DNA of 64,000 bases. Origin: Clostridium acetobutylicum ATCC 824. GTDB taxonomy: Bacteria; Bacillota; Clostridia; Clostridiales; Clostridiaceae. This document shows positions 7,961 to 17,853 of the stretch, one piece after another. Where the stretch lies: positions 62,001 to 126,000 of the forward strand of contig NC_003030.1 of NCBI RefSeq assembly GCF_000008765.1. The letters run 5' to 3'. The notes under the pieces were generated by a model. It did no database searches, was not told the DNA's origin, and saw nothing but the letters and a program-made list of their open reading frames with translations. The translations under genes were made by a program, and so were the position numbers. Positions within the stretch are counted from its first letter, which is position 1. Each line of letters opens with the position of its first letter.

Positions 7961-8656
7961 ATGTTTTCTTTTAATTTTTTAGGTAAAGATAGTTATAAAG
8001 ATTTTGGAGTATATGTTGAAGAAAGACCATCAATGCCTCTGCCTGAGAGAAATGTAACACTTACAGAGGTTCCAGGACTTAACGGAAGTTTGGTGGAGGA
8101 TGATGGAACTTATAAGGATATTGTCGTATCTGTGAAATGTAATGTTATAGATGATAATCTCCCTAATATACTAGATAAAATAAGAGCTTGGTTAAGTAGT
8201 GGTATGGGAGATTTAATATTTTCAAATCAGCCTGATAAGAAATATGAGGGAAGAGTTATAGAGCAGATAGATATTTCCCAGGAAACTGAAATTTTGGGAA
8301 GCTTCCAGGTGAATTTTCAATGTAAGCCATTTAAGTATGAGGTGAATCCACAAATAATAACACTTATATCGAAGGGGAGTATAAGTAATTTAGGAAGCTT
8401 TGAGGCTAATCCAATAATTAAAGTATATGGAACTGGAAATATAACATTAAATATAAATGATAATACAGTAACTTTAACTAATGTTGTGGATTATATAACT
8501 ATAGATTCTAAGCTTATGGATTGTTATAAAGACACTGCTTTGTGCAATAATCAGATGGGTGGGGAATTCCCTAAGTTGAAGCTTGGTGAAAATACCCTAG
8601 ATTGGATAGGTAATGTTGATAAATTGGAAGTAACACCTAATTGGAGGTGGATTTAA
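7961..8656 (+). CDS. distal tail protein (Dit, siphovirus type)
   Basis: The 231-residue protein has the Dit (Sipho_tail, PF05709) pattern: an N-terminal MFSFNFLGKDSYKDFGVYVE, then LPERNVTLTEVPGLNGSLVE, and a C-terminal galectin-like half (about residues 130-231). Dit forms the hexameric hub between the tail tube and tail-tip protein. It lies between tape measure and tail-tip genes, the invariant order in Gram-positive siphoviruses. RBS GGAGGGAGA lies just before the ATG. The next gene starts immediately after the stop. Confidence 0.9.
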   Translation: MFSFNFLGKDSYKDFGVYVEERPSMPLPERNVTLTEVPGLNGSLVEDDGTYKDIVVSVKCNVIDDNLPNILDKIRAWLSSGMGDLIFSNQPDKKYEGRVIEQIDISQETEILGSFQVNFQCKPFKYEVNPQIITLISKGSISNLGSFEANPIIKVYGTGNITLNINDNTVTLTNVVDYITIDSKLMDCYKDTALCNNQMGGEFPKLKLGENTLDWIGNVDKLEVTPNWRWI

Positions 8657-11600
8657 TTGATTTGTTTATATGATGGAAAGACAGCATTAAAAGAAGAAAA
8701 TTTTAAGAATAATGGACTTGTGGTTTTAAGCGACTGCAAGTCTTGTTTTATAGAGGAAAAATTAAATGATAGCTACGAGTTAACTCTTGAGTATCCAATA
8801 GATGATAGAGGTAAGTGGCAGTATCTTGTAGAAAAAAATATTATAAAAGCCGATGGACAGCTATTTAGGATTTATCATAAAGAAAAAAATTTAGAAGGTG
8901 TAACTGTAAATGCAAGACACATATTTTATGATCTTCTAGATAATTTTATTGAAGAGGTAAGTATAGTAAATACAACCGGTGTTGGAGCTGTAGATTTAAT
9001 ACTTAATAATACTCAATTTCCACATCCCTTTAAAGTAACGGGTGATGTTTCTTCAAATGCATCAGCTAGTTATGTAAGAAAAAATGTTGTTGAAGCAATA
9101 ATGTCTAGTGATAGTTCAGATGGAGACGGCTCAGGAAGTATTCTTAGTAATTATGGTGGAGAATTAGAAAGAGATAATTTTATCATTAAGTATTTAAACA
9201 ATAGAGGGGAAGATAGAGGGGTAACTGTACGGTATGGCAAAAATATTGTGGGTATAGAGGAAACCTTGGACATGGATGATGTGGTTACTAGGATTATGCC
9301 ATTGGGAAAAGATGATTTGCTACTTTTAGAAAAGTATGTAGATTCACCGCTTATAAATAATTATCATAATCCTATCGTACGTGAAGTTGAATTCTCAGAT
9401 ATAGATGATGAAGCTAAATTAAAGGAAGCAGCTGAGGCATATATTCAAACCGTAGATAAACCAACAATTAATTACACAGTTGACTTTATTGAGCTTACTA
9501 AAACAGAAGAGTATAAAAATTATAAAGTACTTGAAAGTGTATACATGGGAGATACAGTAACTGTAAAACATTCAAGGCTTGGCATTGATTTAAAGGCTGA
9601 GGTTATAAGGATAAAAAAGAATGTTTTAACTAATAGGATAGAAGAGGTTGAACTTGGAGATTTTAAAAAGACCTTATCAGATATGTTTGGTGATTTAAGT
9701 AATTCAATTAGTGATACCCAATCTATGATAAATAAAGTTAATGACGATGTAACAATTCAACTTGATAGTAAGATAGAAAGCTATTATCAGGATAAGGATC
9801 CTAAGATTTGGAGTACTGAAAGCAATTTAGCACACAATGGTGATATGTGGTATAAAACAGATACAAAACAGTTGTATAGATTTAATGGTTCTACAGGAAA
9901 TTGGGATGAAATAAAAAGCCAGAATGCTATAGATGCATATGAAAAGGCTTCAAAGGCTCAAGATATAGCAGATTCTAAAAGAAGAGTTTTTGTAGCTCAG
10001 CCAAATCCGCCTTATGATCAAGGTGATTTATGGTCTCAAGGAAAAGAAGGGGATATTTTAATATGTATAAATTCTAAACTCTCCGGAGCGACGTATGATG
10101 CTTCGGATTGGGAGCTAGCAAGTAGGTATACTGATGATACAAAATTAGTAGAATTTATGAATGGTGTTTATAAAACGGATAAAGCTAATATGCAGGCTCA
10201 ATTGGATGGTGTAATTGACACTTGGTTTTATAAAGGGGAGCCTAGTTTAGCTAATGAACCTTCAAGTGCTTGGAAAGATGACAATACAAAAAATAATCAT
10301 TTAGGGGATCTATATTATGATATTGATACAGGATATGCTTACAGGTTTGCGTTAGTAGACAAAGAATATCAATGGCTTAAAATCACTGATATTGATGTAA
10401 CAGAAGCGCTAAGTAAAGCACAAAAGGCTGGAGATACAGCAGATTCTAAAAGAAGAGTTTTTGTAGCGCAACCAATACCTCCTTATGATATTGGAGATTT
10501 GTGGTGCCAAGGGGATACAGGAGAAATTCTAACCTGTCAAAGAAGTAAAGCGCCTGGAACCTCATATGCTGAGGGGGATTTTCAGAAGCTTAATAAATAT
10601 ACTGATGATAGCTACGCTAAGAATATACAGGTTGGTGGAAGAAATTTATTAAGAAATACTAGTAACTTTAAGGACACAAATTATTGGTTTTTAGAAACAG
10701 GAACTAATCAAAAAACAGTTTTAAAAATTGTAAATGATGATGTTTATGGTTCTGTAATTTATATTGATAAGCAGAATGATGTTTCCTGGAGTGTAATTCG
10801 TAATATATTTTATTCTTACTATACTCAGTTATTTGATACAGACAAGGAGTATACTTTGTCATTTATGGGTAAATCAACTGAAAACAAAGAGTTATTAGTT
10901 GCATTTGTAAATGGGGATGGTACTAATTGGTGTCTTGAGGAACAAGAGTTTCAACTATCAGATAAGTGGACAAAGTTTACTGTTACGTTTAAACCAAAGG
11001 AAAAAGGAGATCAACCCTGTTTGTATATTATCACCGATATTGGTGAACTTTGGTTAACTAATTTTAAGTTAGAAGTAGGAAACAAAGCAACTGACTGGAC
11101 GCCAGCGCCGGAAGATACTCAAAGTCAAATAGATAAAACTCAAAAAGATGTGGATAATGCATTAAGTACAGCAAATAATGCAAGTATAAATGCTACAAAT
11201 GCAATAAATGCCATAGATAATATGTCACAGGATAACAAGTTATCGCCAATTGAAAAACAGAATTTAAACCAAACTTGGTTTGCTATACAGTCAGAAAAAA
11301 GTTATATTGATGCTCAAGCAGATCATTATGAGATAGATAAAGCTAATTACGATAATAGTTATGCTGCACTAGAAATGTATGTAACTCCACTAATATCAGA
11401 TATTACGGTTACTTCCGATATTGATAGCAATACATTTAAAAGTAATTTTATAAGTTATTATAATGCTAAAAATGAATTGTTACAGTTAATAGTTAAGAAA
11501 GTAAAAGAAAATTTAGATGAGTTGGAAAATAACGGTGTAAATTTGATTGTAGGATCAACTGATAACTTACACACGTACCCAAGTGGGCTTATAGGTGTAA

Positions 11601-13594
11601 AGCAATCAGATAATTTTTGGAGATTAGGACTAAATTCAACGGATGAAATATTACAAGATAAGACTACAAACATAATTGAAGGAAAACAGTATACAGAAAG
11701 TTTCTTATTCAAAACTGATGGGATATTTAATAGCTTCAGCATAACCTTTTTTACTAATAATGGACATCATCCAATTCAAGCAAGTATACAAGATAGAGGA
11801 AATGGAGTTTTTAAAGCATATGCAACTTATACAACACAGGTTGGAGATCAATATATAAGGGCTCTTGATATTAATAATATAAATATTACTAATGGCACAT
11901 ATATAGATATACTGAATCCAAAACTAGAAAAAGGCAACAAAGCAACCGACTGGACACCAGCTCCAGAAGATACTCAAAAGAAAATCGATGATAATTATAA
12001 TGACTATAAAAATTTTATAAATACAATCTACAACAATGATAAATCAGCAATGCAAAAGTCCATAGAAGATGCTACAACTACGATAAATTCAGCACTAGGA
12101 GGATACGTTCTAAAACGTAATAGTGAGCTACTTATTATGGATAATAATGATGTAAATGCAGCTCAGAAAATATGGAGATGGAATGTAAATGGATTGGGGT
12201 ATAGTTCTACAGGATACAATGGACCATATGCCACAGCTATTACGAAAGATGGGAAGATTAATGCCGATTTTGTAACTACAGGAACGTTAGATGCTAACGT
12301 AATTAAGACTGGTGTTTTATCAAGCCAAGATGATTCTCTTAAGTTTGATTTAACTGGAGGAAGTATGAAAACTTCTGATAATCAAGGGAACTATACAACA
12401 ATATCTGCTGGAGGAATAAAACACCATAGCACATTAAAGGGTATAAGGTATATAAGAGCTTATGGTAGTGGAAGTACTTCAAATACAGGTACTATGGAAT
12501 GGGTAAATATTGCTGCATACAATGCGGCGGGAACAAATGTAGCATATCAAAAAGATACTAGTTATACAGGAACAAGATTAAGTTCAGATGATGAATACAA
12601 TGTTGTTCTTGACAGAGAGGATGAGAGCTATAACTTTGGAGTAGCTACAGATGGTTCTAATCAGTATTTTCAAGTGGATTTGGGAGTAATTGAAGAGGTA
12701 AATAATATAAATGTAAAGCACATATGGGATGATTCTAGAGTGTATAGAAGTAGTATTGCAGTTAGCCAAGATGGTAATAGTTGGACAAATATATTTGATA
12801 GTGAAGCTAAAACACATAGGAATATAAGGTATATAAGAGATTGGCTCAATGGTTCTAATATAGATAATACTAACGATTGGGTTGAAATACAAGCTATCAA
12901 TTCATCTGGTCAAAATGTGGCTCAAGGGAAAAATGCTTGGGGATCAATGGGAAGCAATTTAACTTCATTAACAGATGGAAATCTTGATAAAGATTCTGCA
13001 AAGGTACATTCTTCTGGGTTATCTTATGTGATTGTGGATTTAGGGCAAAATTACAATGATATTCAAACCCTTAAAATTTTTCATTTTTATGGTGATAGAA
13101 CCTATCATGGAACAAGAACAGAAGTTTCGGAAGATGGCGTTACATGGTATTCTGCTTGGTCAAGTGCTTTAGATGGTGGGGAATATTTTGAGGCTAGTAG
13201 TGGGCATTCAATAGATATTACTAGTGTGTGGAATAGATATGCAGAAACAAATACAGGAATGAATTTTAGTGTGCCTGAATTACCAGTAGTAAATAATAAT
13301 TCAGAATACCATTATTTATTATACAGCGGGAAAGTTGTGTTGTCAGACAAGGTGCCTCTTGCGATAATACATTTACCAGCAGAGTTTGTAGGGAAAAATT
13401 ACAGTGTAAATGTAAATCCTGCAAATATAGTTAATTACTCGGATGGATTTATGCTTAAGAGTTTTTGTTGTTTTGTATCAGAACAGCATGATGATTGGTT
13501 TGGCATAAATGGAAGCTGCTTTGTTTGTCATGAGAGTAATTGGAATGAACCTATATTAATAAATTTGGAAGTTAATTATACAGTAGTAGCGTGA
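8657..13594 (+). CDS. tail-tip/receptor-binding protein with tandem discoidin-like domains
   Basis: A 1645-residue protein. Residues about 1-370 match prophage tail endopeptidase (Tal, PF06605) proteins. Residues about 430-660 hold two related modules (RVFVAQPNPPYDQGDLW near 441, RVFVAQPIPPYDIGDLW near 599). Two carbohydrate-binding-like modules follow, each ending GNKATDWTPAPEDTQ (near 808 and 1092). Residues about 1260-1520 contain two discoidin (F5/8 type C)-like domains, beginning GIRYIRAYGSGS and NIRYIRDWLNGS, expected to bind cell-surface glycans. A unique C-terminal 120 residues closes the protein. The TTG start follows GGAGGTGGA with good spacing. The role is hub adhesion and host recognition; enzymatic activity is not shown. 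Confidence 0.88.
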   Translation: MICLYDGKTALKEENFKNNGLVVLSDCKSCFIEEKLNDSYELTLEYPIDDRGKWQYLVEKNIIKADGQLFRIYHKEKNLEGVTVNARHIFYDLLDNFIEEVSIVNTTGVGAVDLILNNTQFPHPFKVTGDVSSNASASYVRKNVVEAIMSSDSSDGDGSGSILSNYGGELERDNFIIKYLNNRGEDRGVTVRYGKNIVGIEETLDMDDVVTRIMPLGKDDLLLLEKYVDSPLINNYHNPIVREVEFSDIDDEAKLKEAAEAYIQTVDKPTINYTVDFIELTKTEEYKNYKVLESVYMGDTVTVKHSRLGIDLKAEVIRIKKNVLTNRIEEVELGDFKKTLSDMFGDLSNSISDTQSMINKVNDDVTIQLDSKIESYYQDKDPKIWSTESNLAHNGDMWYKTDTKQLYRFNGSTGNWDEIKSQNAIDAYEKASKAQDIADSKRRVFVAQPNPPYDQGDLWSQGKEGDILICINSKLSGATYDASDWELASRYTDDTKLVEFMNGVYKTDKANMQAQLDGVIDTWFYKGEPSLANEPSSAWKDDNTKNNHLGDLYYDIDTGYAYRFALVDKEYQWLKITDIDVTEALSKAQKAGDTADSKRRVFVAQPIPPYDIGDLWCQGDTGEILTCQRSKAPGTSYAEGDFQKLNKYTDDSYAKNIQVGGRNLLRNTSNFKDTNYWFLETGTNQKTVLKIVNDDVYGSVIYIDKQNDVSWSVIRNIFYSYYTQLFDTDKEYTLSFMGKSTENKELLVAFVNGDGTNWCLEEQEFQLSDKWTKFTVTFKPKEKGDQPCLYIITDIGELWLTNFKLEVGNKATDWTPAPEDTQSQIDKTQKDVDNALSTANNASINATNAINAIDNMSQDNKLSPIEKQNLNQTWFAIQSEKSYIDAQADHYEIDKANYDNSYAALEMYVTPLISDITVTSDIDSNTFKSNFISYYNAKNELLQLIVKKVKENLDELENNGVNLIVGSTDNLHTYPSGLIGVKQSDNFWRLGLNSTDEILQDKTTNIIEGKQYTESFLFKTDGIFNSFSITFFTNNGHHPIQASIQDRGNGVFKAYATYTTQVGDQYIRALDINNINITNGTYIDILNPKLEKGNKATDWTPAPEDTQKKIDDNYNDYKNFINTIYNNDKSAMQKSIEDATTTINSALGGYVLKRNSELLIMDNNDVNAAQKIWRWNVNGLGYSSTGYNGPYATAITKDGKINADFVTTGTLDANVIKTGVLSSQDDSLKFDLTGGSMKTSDNQGNYTTISAGGIKHHSTLKGIRYIRAYGSGSTSNTGTMEWVNIAAYNAAGTNVAYQKDTSYTGTRLSSDDEYNVVLDREDESYNFGVATDGSNQYFQVDLGVIEEVNNINVKHIWDDSRVYRSSIAVSQDGNSWTNIFDSEAKTHRNIRYIRDWLNGSNIDNTNDWVEIQAINSSGQNVAQGKNAWGSMGSNLTSLTDGNLDKDSAKVHSSGLSYVIVDLGQNYNDIQTLKIFHFYGDRTYHGTRTEVSEDGVTWYSAWSSALDGGEYFEASSGHSIDITSVWNRYAETNTGMNFSVPELPVVNNNSEYHYLLYSGKVVLSDKVPLAIIHLPAEFVGKNYSVNVNPANIVNYSDGFMLKSFCCFVSEQHDDWFGINGSCFVCHESNWNEPILINLEVNYTVVA
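9968..10515 (+). repeat. internal repeat pair in the tail-tip gene
   Basis: Segments at about 9968-10045 and 10438-10515 both encode ADSKRRVFVAQP.PPYD.GDLW and are nearly identical in DNA over their first half. A second duplicated peptide, GNKATDWTPAPEDTQ, lies at about 11081-11125 and 11933-11977. They mark module duplication within the receptor-binding protein. Confidence 0.8.
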
Positions 13595-13608
13595 TTGGAG
13601 GAATGTAC

Positions 13609-13875
13609 ATGGCTACGATAAAAGAAAATGAAGATAATATGACCATATTTTATTCTAAAAGTTCAGGTGAAATTATAAGTTTAGCGACAGGAATACAAGA
13701 CATGAATTTCTTTGGTAAATTTAAAGATGACATGTCTCAGATAACAGATTTTACAATAAAGCCAAAGGATAATTTGGTTATCCAAAACCATACTAGTTTC
13801 ATAATTGATGTAAATACAAAAGAAATAATGATGAAGCAGCAGCAAAATAATTATAAAGTAGTTTCTAGTAGTTAG
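13609..13875 (+). CDS. small tail-associated protein of unknown function
   Basis: An 88-residue protein starting MATIKENEDNMTIFYSKSSG, directly after the receptor-binding gene and overlapping nothing of substance. It is beta-rich with a QQQ-containing C-terminus. Genes in this position often encode short tail-fibre accessory (XkdX-like or chaperone) proteins, but I see no diagnostic motif. The ATG at 13609 lies 7 nt after GGAGG; ATG at 13603 sits almost on the RBS. It is probably the last structural gene before the holin. Confidence 0.6.
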   Translation: MATIKENEDNMTIFYSKSSGEIISLATGIQDMNFFGKFKDDMSQITDFTIKPKDNLVIQNHTSFIIDVNTKEIMMKQQQNNYKVVSSS

Positions 13876-13964
13876 AGTATAAATTTCAAGTGTGAAAGAA
13901 TTGCAGAAAAATAACAATAAATTAAGGTTTTGATGAAAAGAGTTTTTTAAATGTTAAGGTAATA

Positions 13965-13998
13965 GGACTATGGCAAACCATGGTTCTTTTTTTATATT
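13965..13998 (+). terminator. Rho-independent terminator
   Basis: AGGACTATGG and CCATGGTTCT pair around CAAA with two G-U pairs and are followed by TTTTTT. It lies between the last tail gene and the holin, whose RBS begins just after it. Confidence 0.8.
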
Positions 13999-14017
13999 AA
14001 AATTGGAGGAGATAGAG

Positions 14018-14398
14018 ATGGATATAAGTGTAAATGAAATTATTGCGTATATTTTTTATATTGTTATTATTAGTATTGGTGGATATATAGCTAAACAATA
14101 TAAAGCACATAGTAAACAGCTTATAGAGCTTAAGGAAATAGAAGAAAAAAAAGCACAGAAGCTTTTGGGAGAACAAAATTATGAAAAGGCAAGACAAATT
14201 GTAGTGGATGGTGTTTATAGGACAGAGCAGTTAGCCAAAGAAATGGTGGAAGAAAAGTGGAATTCTTTAGATAAGCAGAATAAAACTCTTCAGTATGTGA
14301 GTGAACAGTTACAGAAGGTAGGTATTCAAATTTCACAGGAGGATATTTGCAATATAATAAAAGCTACGGTAGGACATATGAACATTAATAATCACTAA
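14018..14398 (+). CDS. LL-H family phage holin
   Basis: The 126-residue product has a single N-terminal membrane segment (IIAYIFYIVIISIGGYIA, residues about 7-24) and then a long charged helical region ending in ISQEDICNIIKATVGHMN, the pattern of phage LL-H-type holins, whose C-terminal end resembles this segment. Holins make membrane lesions that release lysin or depolarise the cell. No endolysin gene follows. ATG 14018 is preceded by GGAGGAGAT with good spacing. It is the last phage-type gene of the cassette. Confidence 0.8.
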   Translation: MDISVNEIIAYIFYIVIISIGGYIAKQYKAHSKQLIELKEIEEKKAQKLLGEQNYEKARQIVVDGVYRTEQLAKEMVEEKWNSLDKQNKTLQYVSEQLQKVGIQISQEDICNIIKATVGHMNINNH

Positions 14399-14437
14399 AA
14401 ATAGCAGGATGAATATTTTTCATTCTGCTATTTTGTA
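14398..14437 (+). terminator. strong terminator after holin
   Basis: AATAGCAGGATGAA pairs with TTCATTCTGCTATT, followed by TTG and a T-rich stretch. It marks the right end of the phage tail cassette. Confidence 0.85.
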
Positions 14438-14451
14438 TTAAGGTAACAGAA

Positions 14452-14480
14452 TTAATTAAGGCACAAGGAAATGTTATAAT
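14452..14480 (+). promoter_or_regulatory. possible promoter of the ABC exporter
   Basis: TTAATT (14452-14457), 17 nt and TATAAT (14475-14480) lie about 40 nt before the ATP-binding gene. The -10 is perfect and the -35 poor, so activation by a regulator is possible. Confidence 0.4.
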
Positions 14481-14520
14481 AGGTATTGAAATATTTATAA
14501 GATTAAAGAGGATTTAGGAT

Positions 14521-15294
14521 ATGAATGTATTAGAAATAAAAAATGTATATAAGAAATATGCTTCAAACAAAAAAATCAATACTATGGTGTTAAAAAATAT
14601 AAACTTAAGTATAAAAGACAATGAGTTTGTAGGAATTATGGGAAGCTCAGGAAGTGGCAAAACCACCTTATTGAATGTAGCATCAGGAATAGATAAATGC
14701 GATGAAGGAGAAATAAGTATTTGGAATAATAATATATGTAAAATGAAGAAGAACGAATTGTCCTTGTTCAGAAGAAATAATATCGGTATGGTGTTTCAAG
14801 ATTTCAATCTCCTAAACAGCTTAACTGTAAAAGAAAATATTATGGTTCCCTTAATTTTAGATAAGAAATATGAAATTATGGATGGAAATACGGTGATGGA
14901 GCTTGCAAAAAGGTTTGATATGGGAGAGATAATGGACAAATATCCTTATGAAATATCAGGTGGACAAAAGCAAAGAGCAGCTATTTGTAGAGCTATTGTA
15001 AATAACCCCAAAATAATATTTGCTGATGAGCCAACAGGTAATCTTGATTCAAGATCATCTAAAAAGGTTCTATCGTACTTTGAAGTTATGAATAGTGAAT
15101 ACAACGCAAGTATACTAATGGTAACACATGATGCCTATTCTGCAAGTTACTGTGATAGAGTAGTGTTTCTTAAGGATGGTTCAATAATTAAGGAAATTAG
15201 AAAGCAGGGGGATAAGACTAAGTTTTTTAGCTGTATTATGAAAACTCTTGAGGATTTGAATACTGTCAAAGAAAGTTTAAGGGAGGAAAAATAG
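14521..15294 (+). CDS. ABC transporter ATP-binding protein, BceA type
   Basis: The 257-residue protein has all ABC motifs: Walker A GSSGSGKT at residues 41-48, Q-loop in VFQDFNLL, signature ISGGQKQR, Walker B IIFADEPTG and switch His in VTHD. Together with the following FtsX-like permease it matches the BceAB/MacB group, which removes peptide antibiotics from cell-wall targets or signals their presence. The usual BceRS two-component pair is not adjacent. The RBS is weak (GAGGATTTAGG). The permease starts 4 nt after the stop but is interrupted, so the ATPase probably no longer has a working partner here. Confidence 0.9.
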   Translation: MNVLEIKNVYKKYASNKKINTMVLKNINLSIKDNEFVGIMGSSGSGKTTLLNVASGIDKCDEGEISIWNNNICKMKKNELSLFRRNNIGMVFQDFNLLNSLTVKENIMVPLILDKKYEIMDGNTVMELAKRFDMGEIMDKYPYEISGGQKQRAAICRAIVNNPKIIFADEPTGNLDSRSSKKVLSYFEVMNSEYNASILMVTHDAYSASYCDRVVFLKDGSIIKEIRKQGDKTKFFSCIMKTLEDLNTVKESLREEK

Positions 15295-15297
15295 AAT

Positions 15298-17211
15298 ATG
15301 ACCTTTAGTGAAATTGCATATAAAATGTTTAAAAAAGATGCTAAAAAATATAGACTATTTATATTATGCAATGTGGCAGCAATTGCTGTTTTATATAGTT
15401 TTATATCAATAGTTTTAAATAAGCAGTTCATGAATTCTTCCATAGTTGATCCGATGATATCAAGCAATATATATGCTCCAACTTTCTTCATAGTAATGTT
15501 TGCAGGTATGTTTATTCCATATTCCCAAAGTGTATTTATGAAGGCAAGGCAAAAGGATTATGGCATTTTGTTATCAATAGGTATGACAGAAAACGAGGTT
15601 AGAAAAAGCGTCATAATAGAAAATTTAGTACTGCATGCAGTTTCATTAGTAGCTGGTCTAATGTTTGGAACAATTTTATCATTATTTTTTTTAGGTTTTA
15701 TACATAGTATAATAGGAATTTCTAATATTAATGTTACTGTTTCTGTAGTGTCATATGAAATGGTAACTGTATGTGAATTAATATTATTTATTATTTCTTT
15801 AATTGTTAACTGTTATAGTATGGTTAAAAGTACTATATACGCAAAGATAAAGCATACTGAAAAAACTGAAAGTACAGGACGTTATAGTATTAAATTTATT
15901 TTTATAGGGCTAGTTATAACAATTGCAGGACTTATTCTAGTTGCTTTTTTTTATGAAAATAATGACAATATTGGTCTAATGGGTTTATTAATTTGAACAG
16001 TAGGATCAACATTGATATTTTTTAATGGAGAAGCTTTAATTGGATGCTTTGAAGGCAGGAATTATAAGAAGTACATTAGAAATATTTTTTTATTTTCAGA
16101 TATGAAATATTATTATGGTAAAAATAAAAAGGTGTTTTTGGTAAGTTCATGGTTGATTTTTGTAGTAATGTTTTTTTCAGCACTTAGTTTTATTAATTAT
16201 CCTAGTTCCATTAAATATGCTTATACTTATCATCCATTTCATATGGCATATGGAGATATAAAGGATGGCCTTAAACCATTAGATGATAATGAAGTTGCAT
16301 CAATTGTGCATAAGAATAATAATAGTATAACACGAAGCAATACTGTTAAATTTTTAAGGAATAGAGTTTTTACAGTTTTTTCTGTTAATGATGTAAATAG
16401 AACATTAAAAACCAATTATAGAGTCAAACCGAATTTATTTATATATGTTCATCCTTATGATATAAATGACGGATATAAGAGGGAGGACATTAATATAAGA
16501 ATTCCTAGTATTGATATTAACTCTGATGATGGAGTAAGAAAGTTTAAGGTTCAAGATACAATTATTAAACCATTGTTTGGTCAAATAAATTGCATATCAA
16601 ATAATATAATTTTAGTTAATGAAGATGATTACAACTGGATTGCATTAAATGGAACGGATTATGTGTTTAAGGGTACATTGCACTTATATAATTTTGCTAG
16701 CTGGAGAAACTCTAATCCTATAGTAAATGAAGTAAGGAAAAGATTACTAAAAGGGAATAATAGAAGTAAGGAAGATGCTTTTTATAAAATAAGTTCAAAA
16801 GTAGAGGCATATAACACGAGCTTAAAGAGTTGTAATTTTTTAATTTTTAACCTTATATACATATGTGTTCTTTTATATTTTTCTGTTTTTATAATGATTC
16901 ATTATAAATTGATGATGGAATATAAAGATGATCAAATGAGATATTTCAGCCTTTATAAGATTGGAATAGATGAAATAGAGATAAAAAGAATAGTAAAACA
17001 AAAAATACTTATGACATATTTTATACCATTTATATATGCGGTTATAATCAATATTCCCTTTAGCTATTATGTTTTCAATTCACATATACATAGTGGTTTA
17101 GAAAATCCAATCATAATAACTACGTCAATTGCTTTTTTTATAATACATCTTGTTATGTGTAAATTATATACAAATGTATATTATAAAAGAATTATTTCAG
17201 AATTACCTTAA
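15298..17211 (+). pseudogene. BceB-type ABC permease interrupted by in-frame TGA
   Basis: The frame runs 637 residues if codon 233 (TGA at 15994-15996) is read through, the normal length for a BceB/FtsX permease. The first part has about four membrane segments and the sequence KDYGILLSIGMTENEVRK, typical of FtsX coupling. After the TGA the same frame continues TVGSTLIFFNGEALIG with an extracellular loop of about 200 residues and three or so C-terminal membrane helices. TGG (Trp) to TGA is the simplest explanation. Reinitiation at TTG 16012 has no RBS. I treat it as a recent nonsense mutant; a programmed readthrough is not suggested by anything visible. Confidence 0.85.
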
Positions 17212-17404
17212 GAAGATAATTTAATAAAACAAGGTATTTACATTTTAGGAATAGTACATAATTATAAATAGATTTCATCCAAAATTGTAACAAATATTAC
17301 GGTTAACTTTTTCTCAAAAAGTAAGATAATAATAGATAGGAAGTAATACAGATCTTAAAATAAAACACAACTAAAGATAAGTCATTTTGGAGGGAGAATT
17401 ATTT

Positions 17405-17794
17405 ATGTTTGTATGGAAGGACGAATTTGAGTTAGGGATTGATAAAATTGACAATGAGCACAGAAAACTTTTTGAAATAGCTAATAAAGGATATGAGCTT
17501 TTAAAAAATGAGTTTTATGTGGACAAGTACGACAAAATAATGGATATAATAGTAGAATTAAAGGAGTATGCTGAATTCCATTTTTCAGAGGAAGAAGATT
17601 ACCTTGCAAGTATAGGGTATAAGAAGTTGTTTACCCATAAGCTTGAACACGATTCATTTATAAAAAAGGTTGAAAGTTTTAATATTAAAGAAATTGACTA
17701 TGATCAAGATAAATATATACAAGAAATGCTGGATTTTGTTGTTACTTGGATCAAAGAACATATATTAGAAAAGGATAGAGAATATATAGATTAA
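17405..17794 (+). CDS. bacteriohemerythrin
   Basis: A 129-residue single-domain hemerythrin. The N-terminal VWKDEFELGIDKIDNEH carries the first His ligand, AEFHFSEEEDYL the His/Glu pair, HKLEHDSF another His, and the C-terminus WIKEHILEKDREY the last His and Asp. These bind an oxo-bridged di-iron centre that reversibly binds O2, useful for oxygen sensing or scavenging in an anaerobe. The ATG at 17405 lies 10 nt after GGAGGG. It is a single gene closed by a strong terminator. The nearby Ric and DUF2249 genes point to an oxygen or nitric oxide stress cluster. Confidence 0.93.
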   Translation: MFVWKDEFELGIDKIDNEHRKLFEIANKGYELLKNEFYVDKYDKIMDIIVELKEYAEFHFSEEEDYLASIGYKKLFTHKLEHDSFIKKVESFNIKEIDYDQDKYIQEMLDFVVTWIKEHILEKDREYID

Positions 17795-17799
17795 GTATA

Positions 17800-17842
17800 G
17801 TAAGTGCTGCCTTAAAGTTAATAAAGGCAGCACTTATTTTAT
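17800..17842 (+). terminator. bidirectional terminator between hemerythrin and lipoprotein genes
   Basis: AAGTGCTGCCTT (17802-17813) and AAGGCAGCACTT (17824-17835) are perfect complements with A/T-rich flanks on both sides. It serves the convergent genes on either side. Confidence 0.9.
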
Positions 17843-17853
17843 ACTAAAAGAAT

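Noticed and set aside
2672-14398. Contractile tail (myovirus or R-type tailocin)
   Set aside because: No sheath, baseplate wedge or spike gene is present; Dit and Tal are siphovirus types.
15994-15996. TGA in the BceB-like gene as selenocysteine codon or programmed readthrough
   Set aside because: The residue expected there is Trp or similar in a hydrophobic stretch; no SECIS-like hairpin is apparent downstream. Simple nonsense mutation is sufficient.
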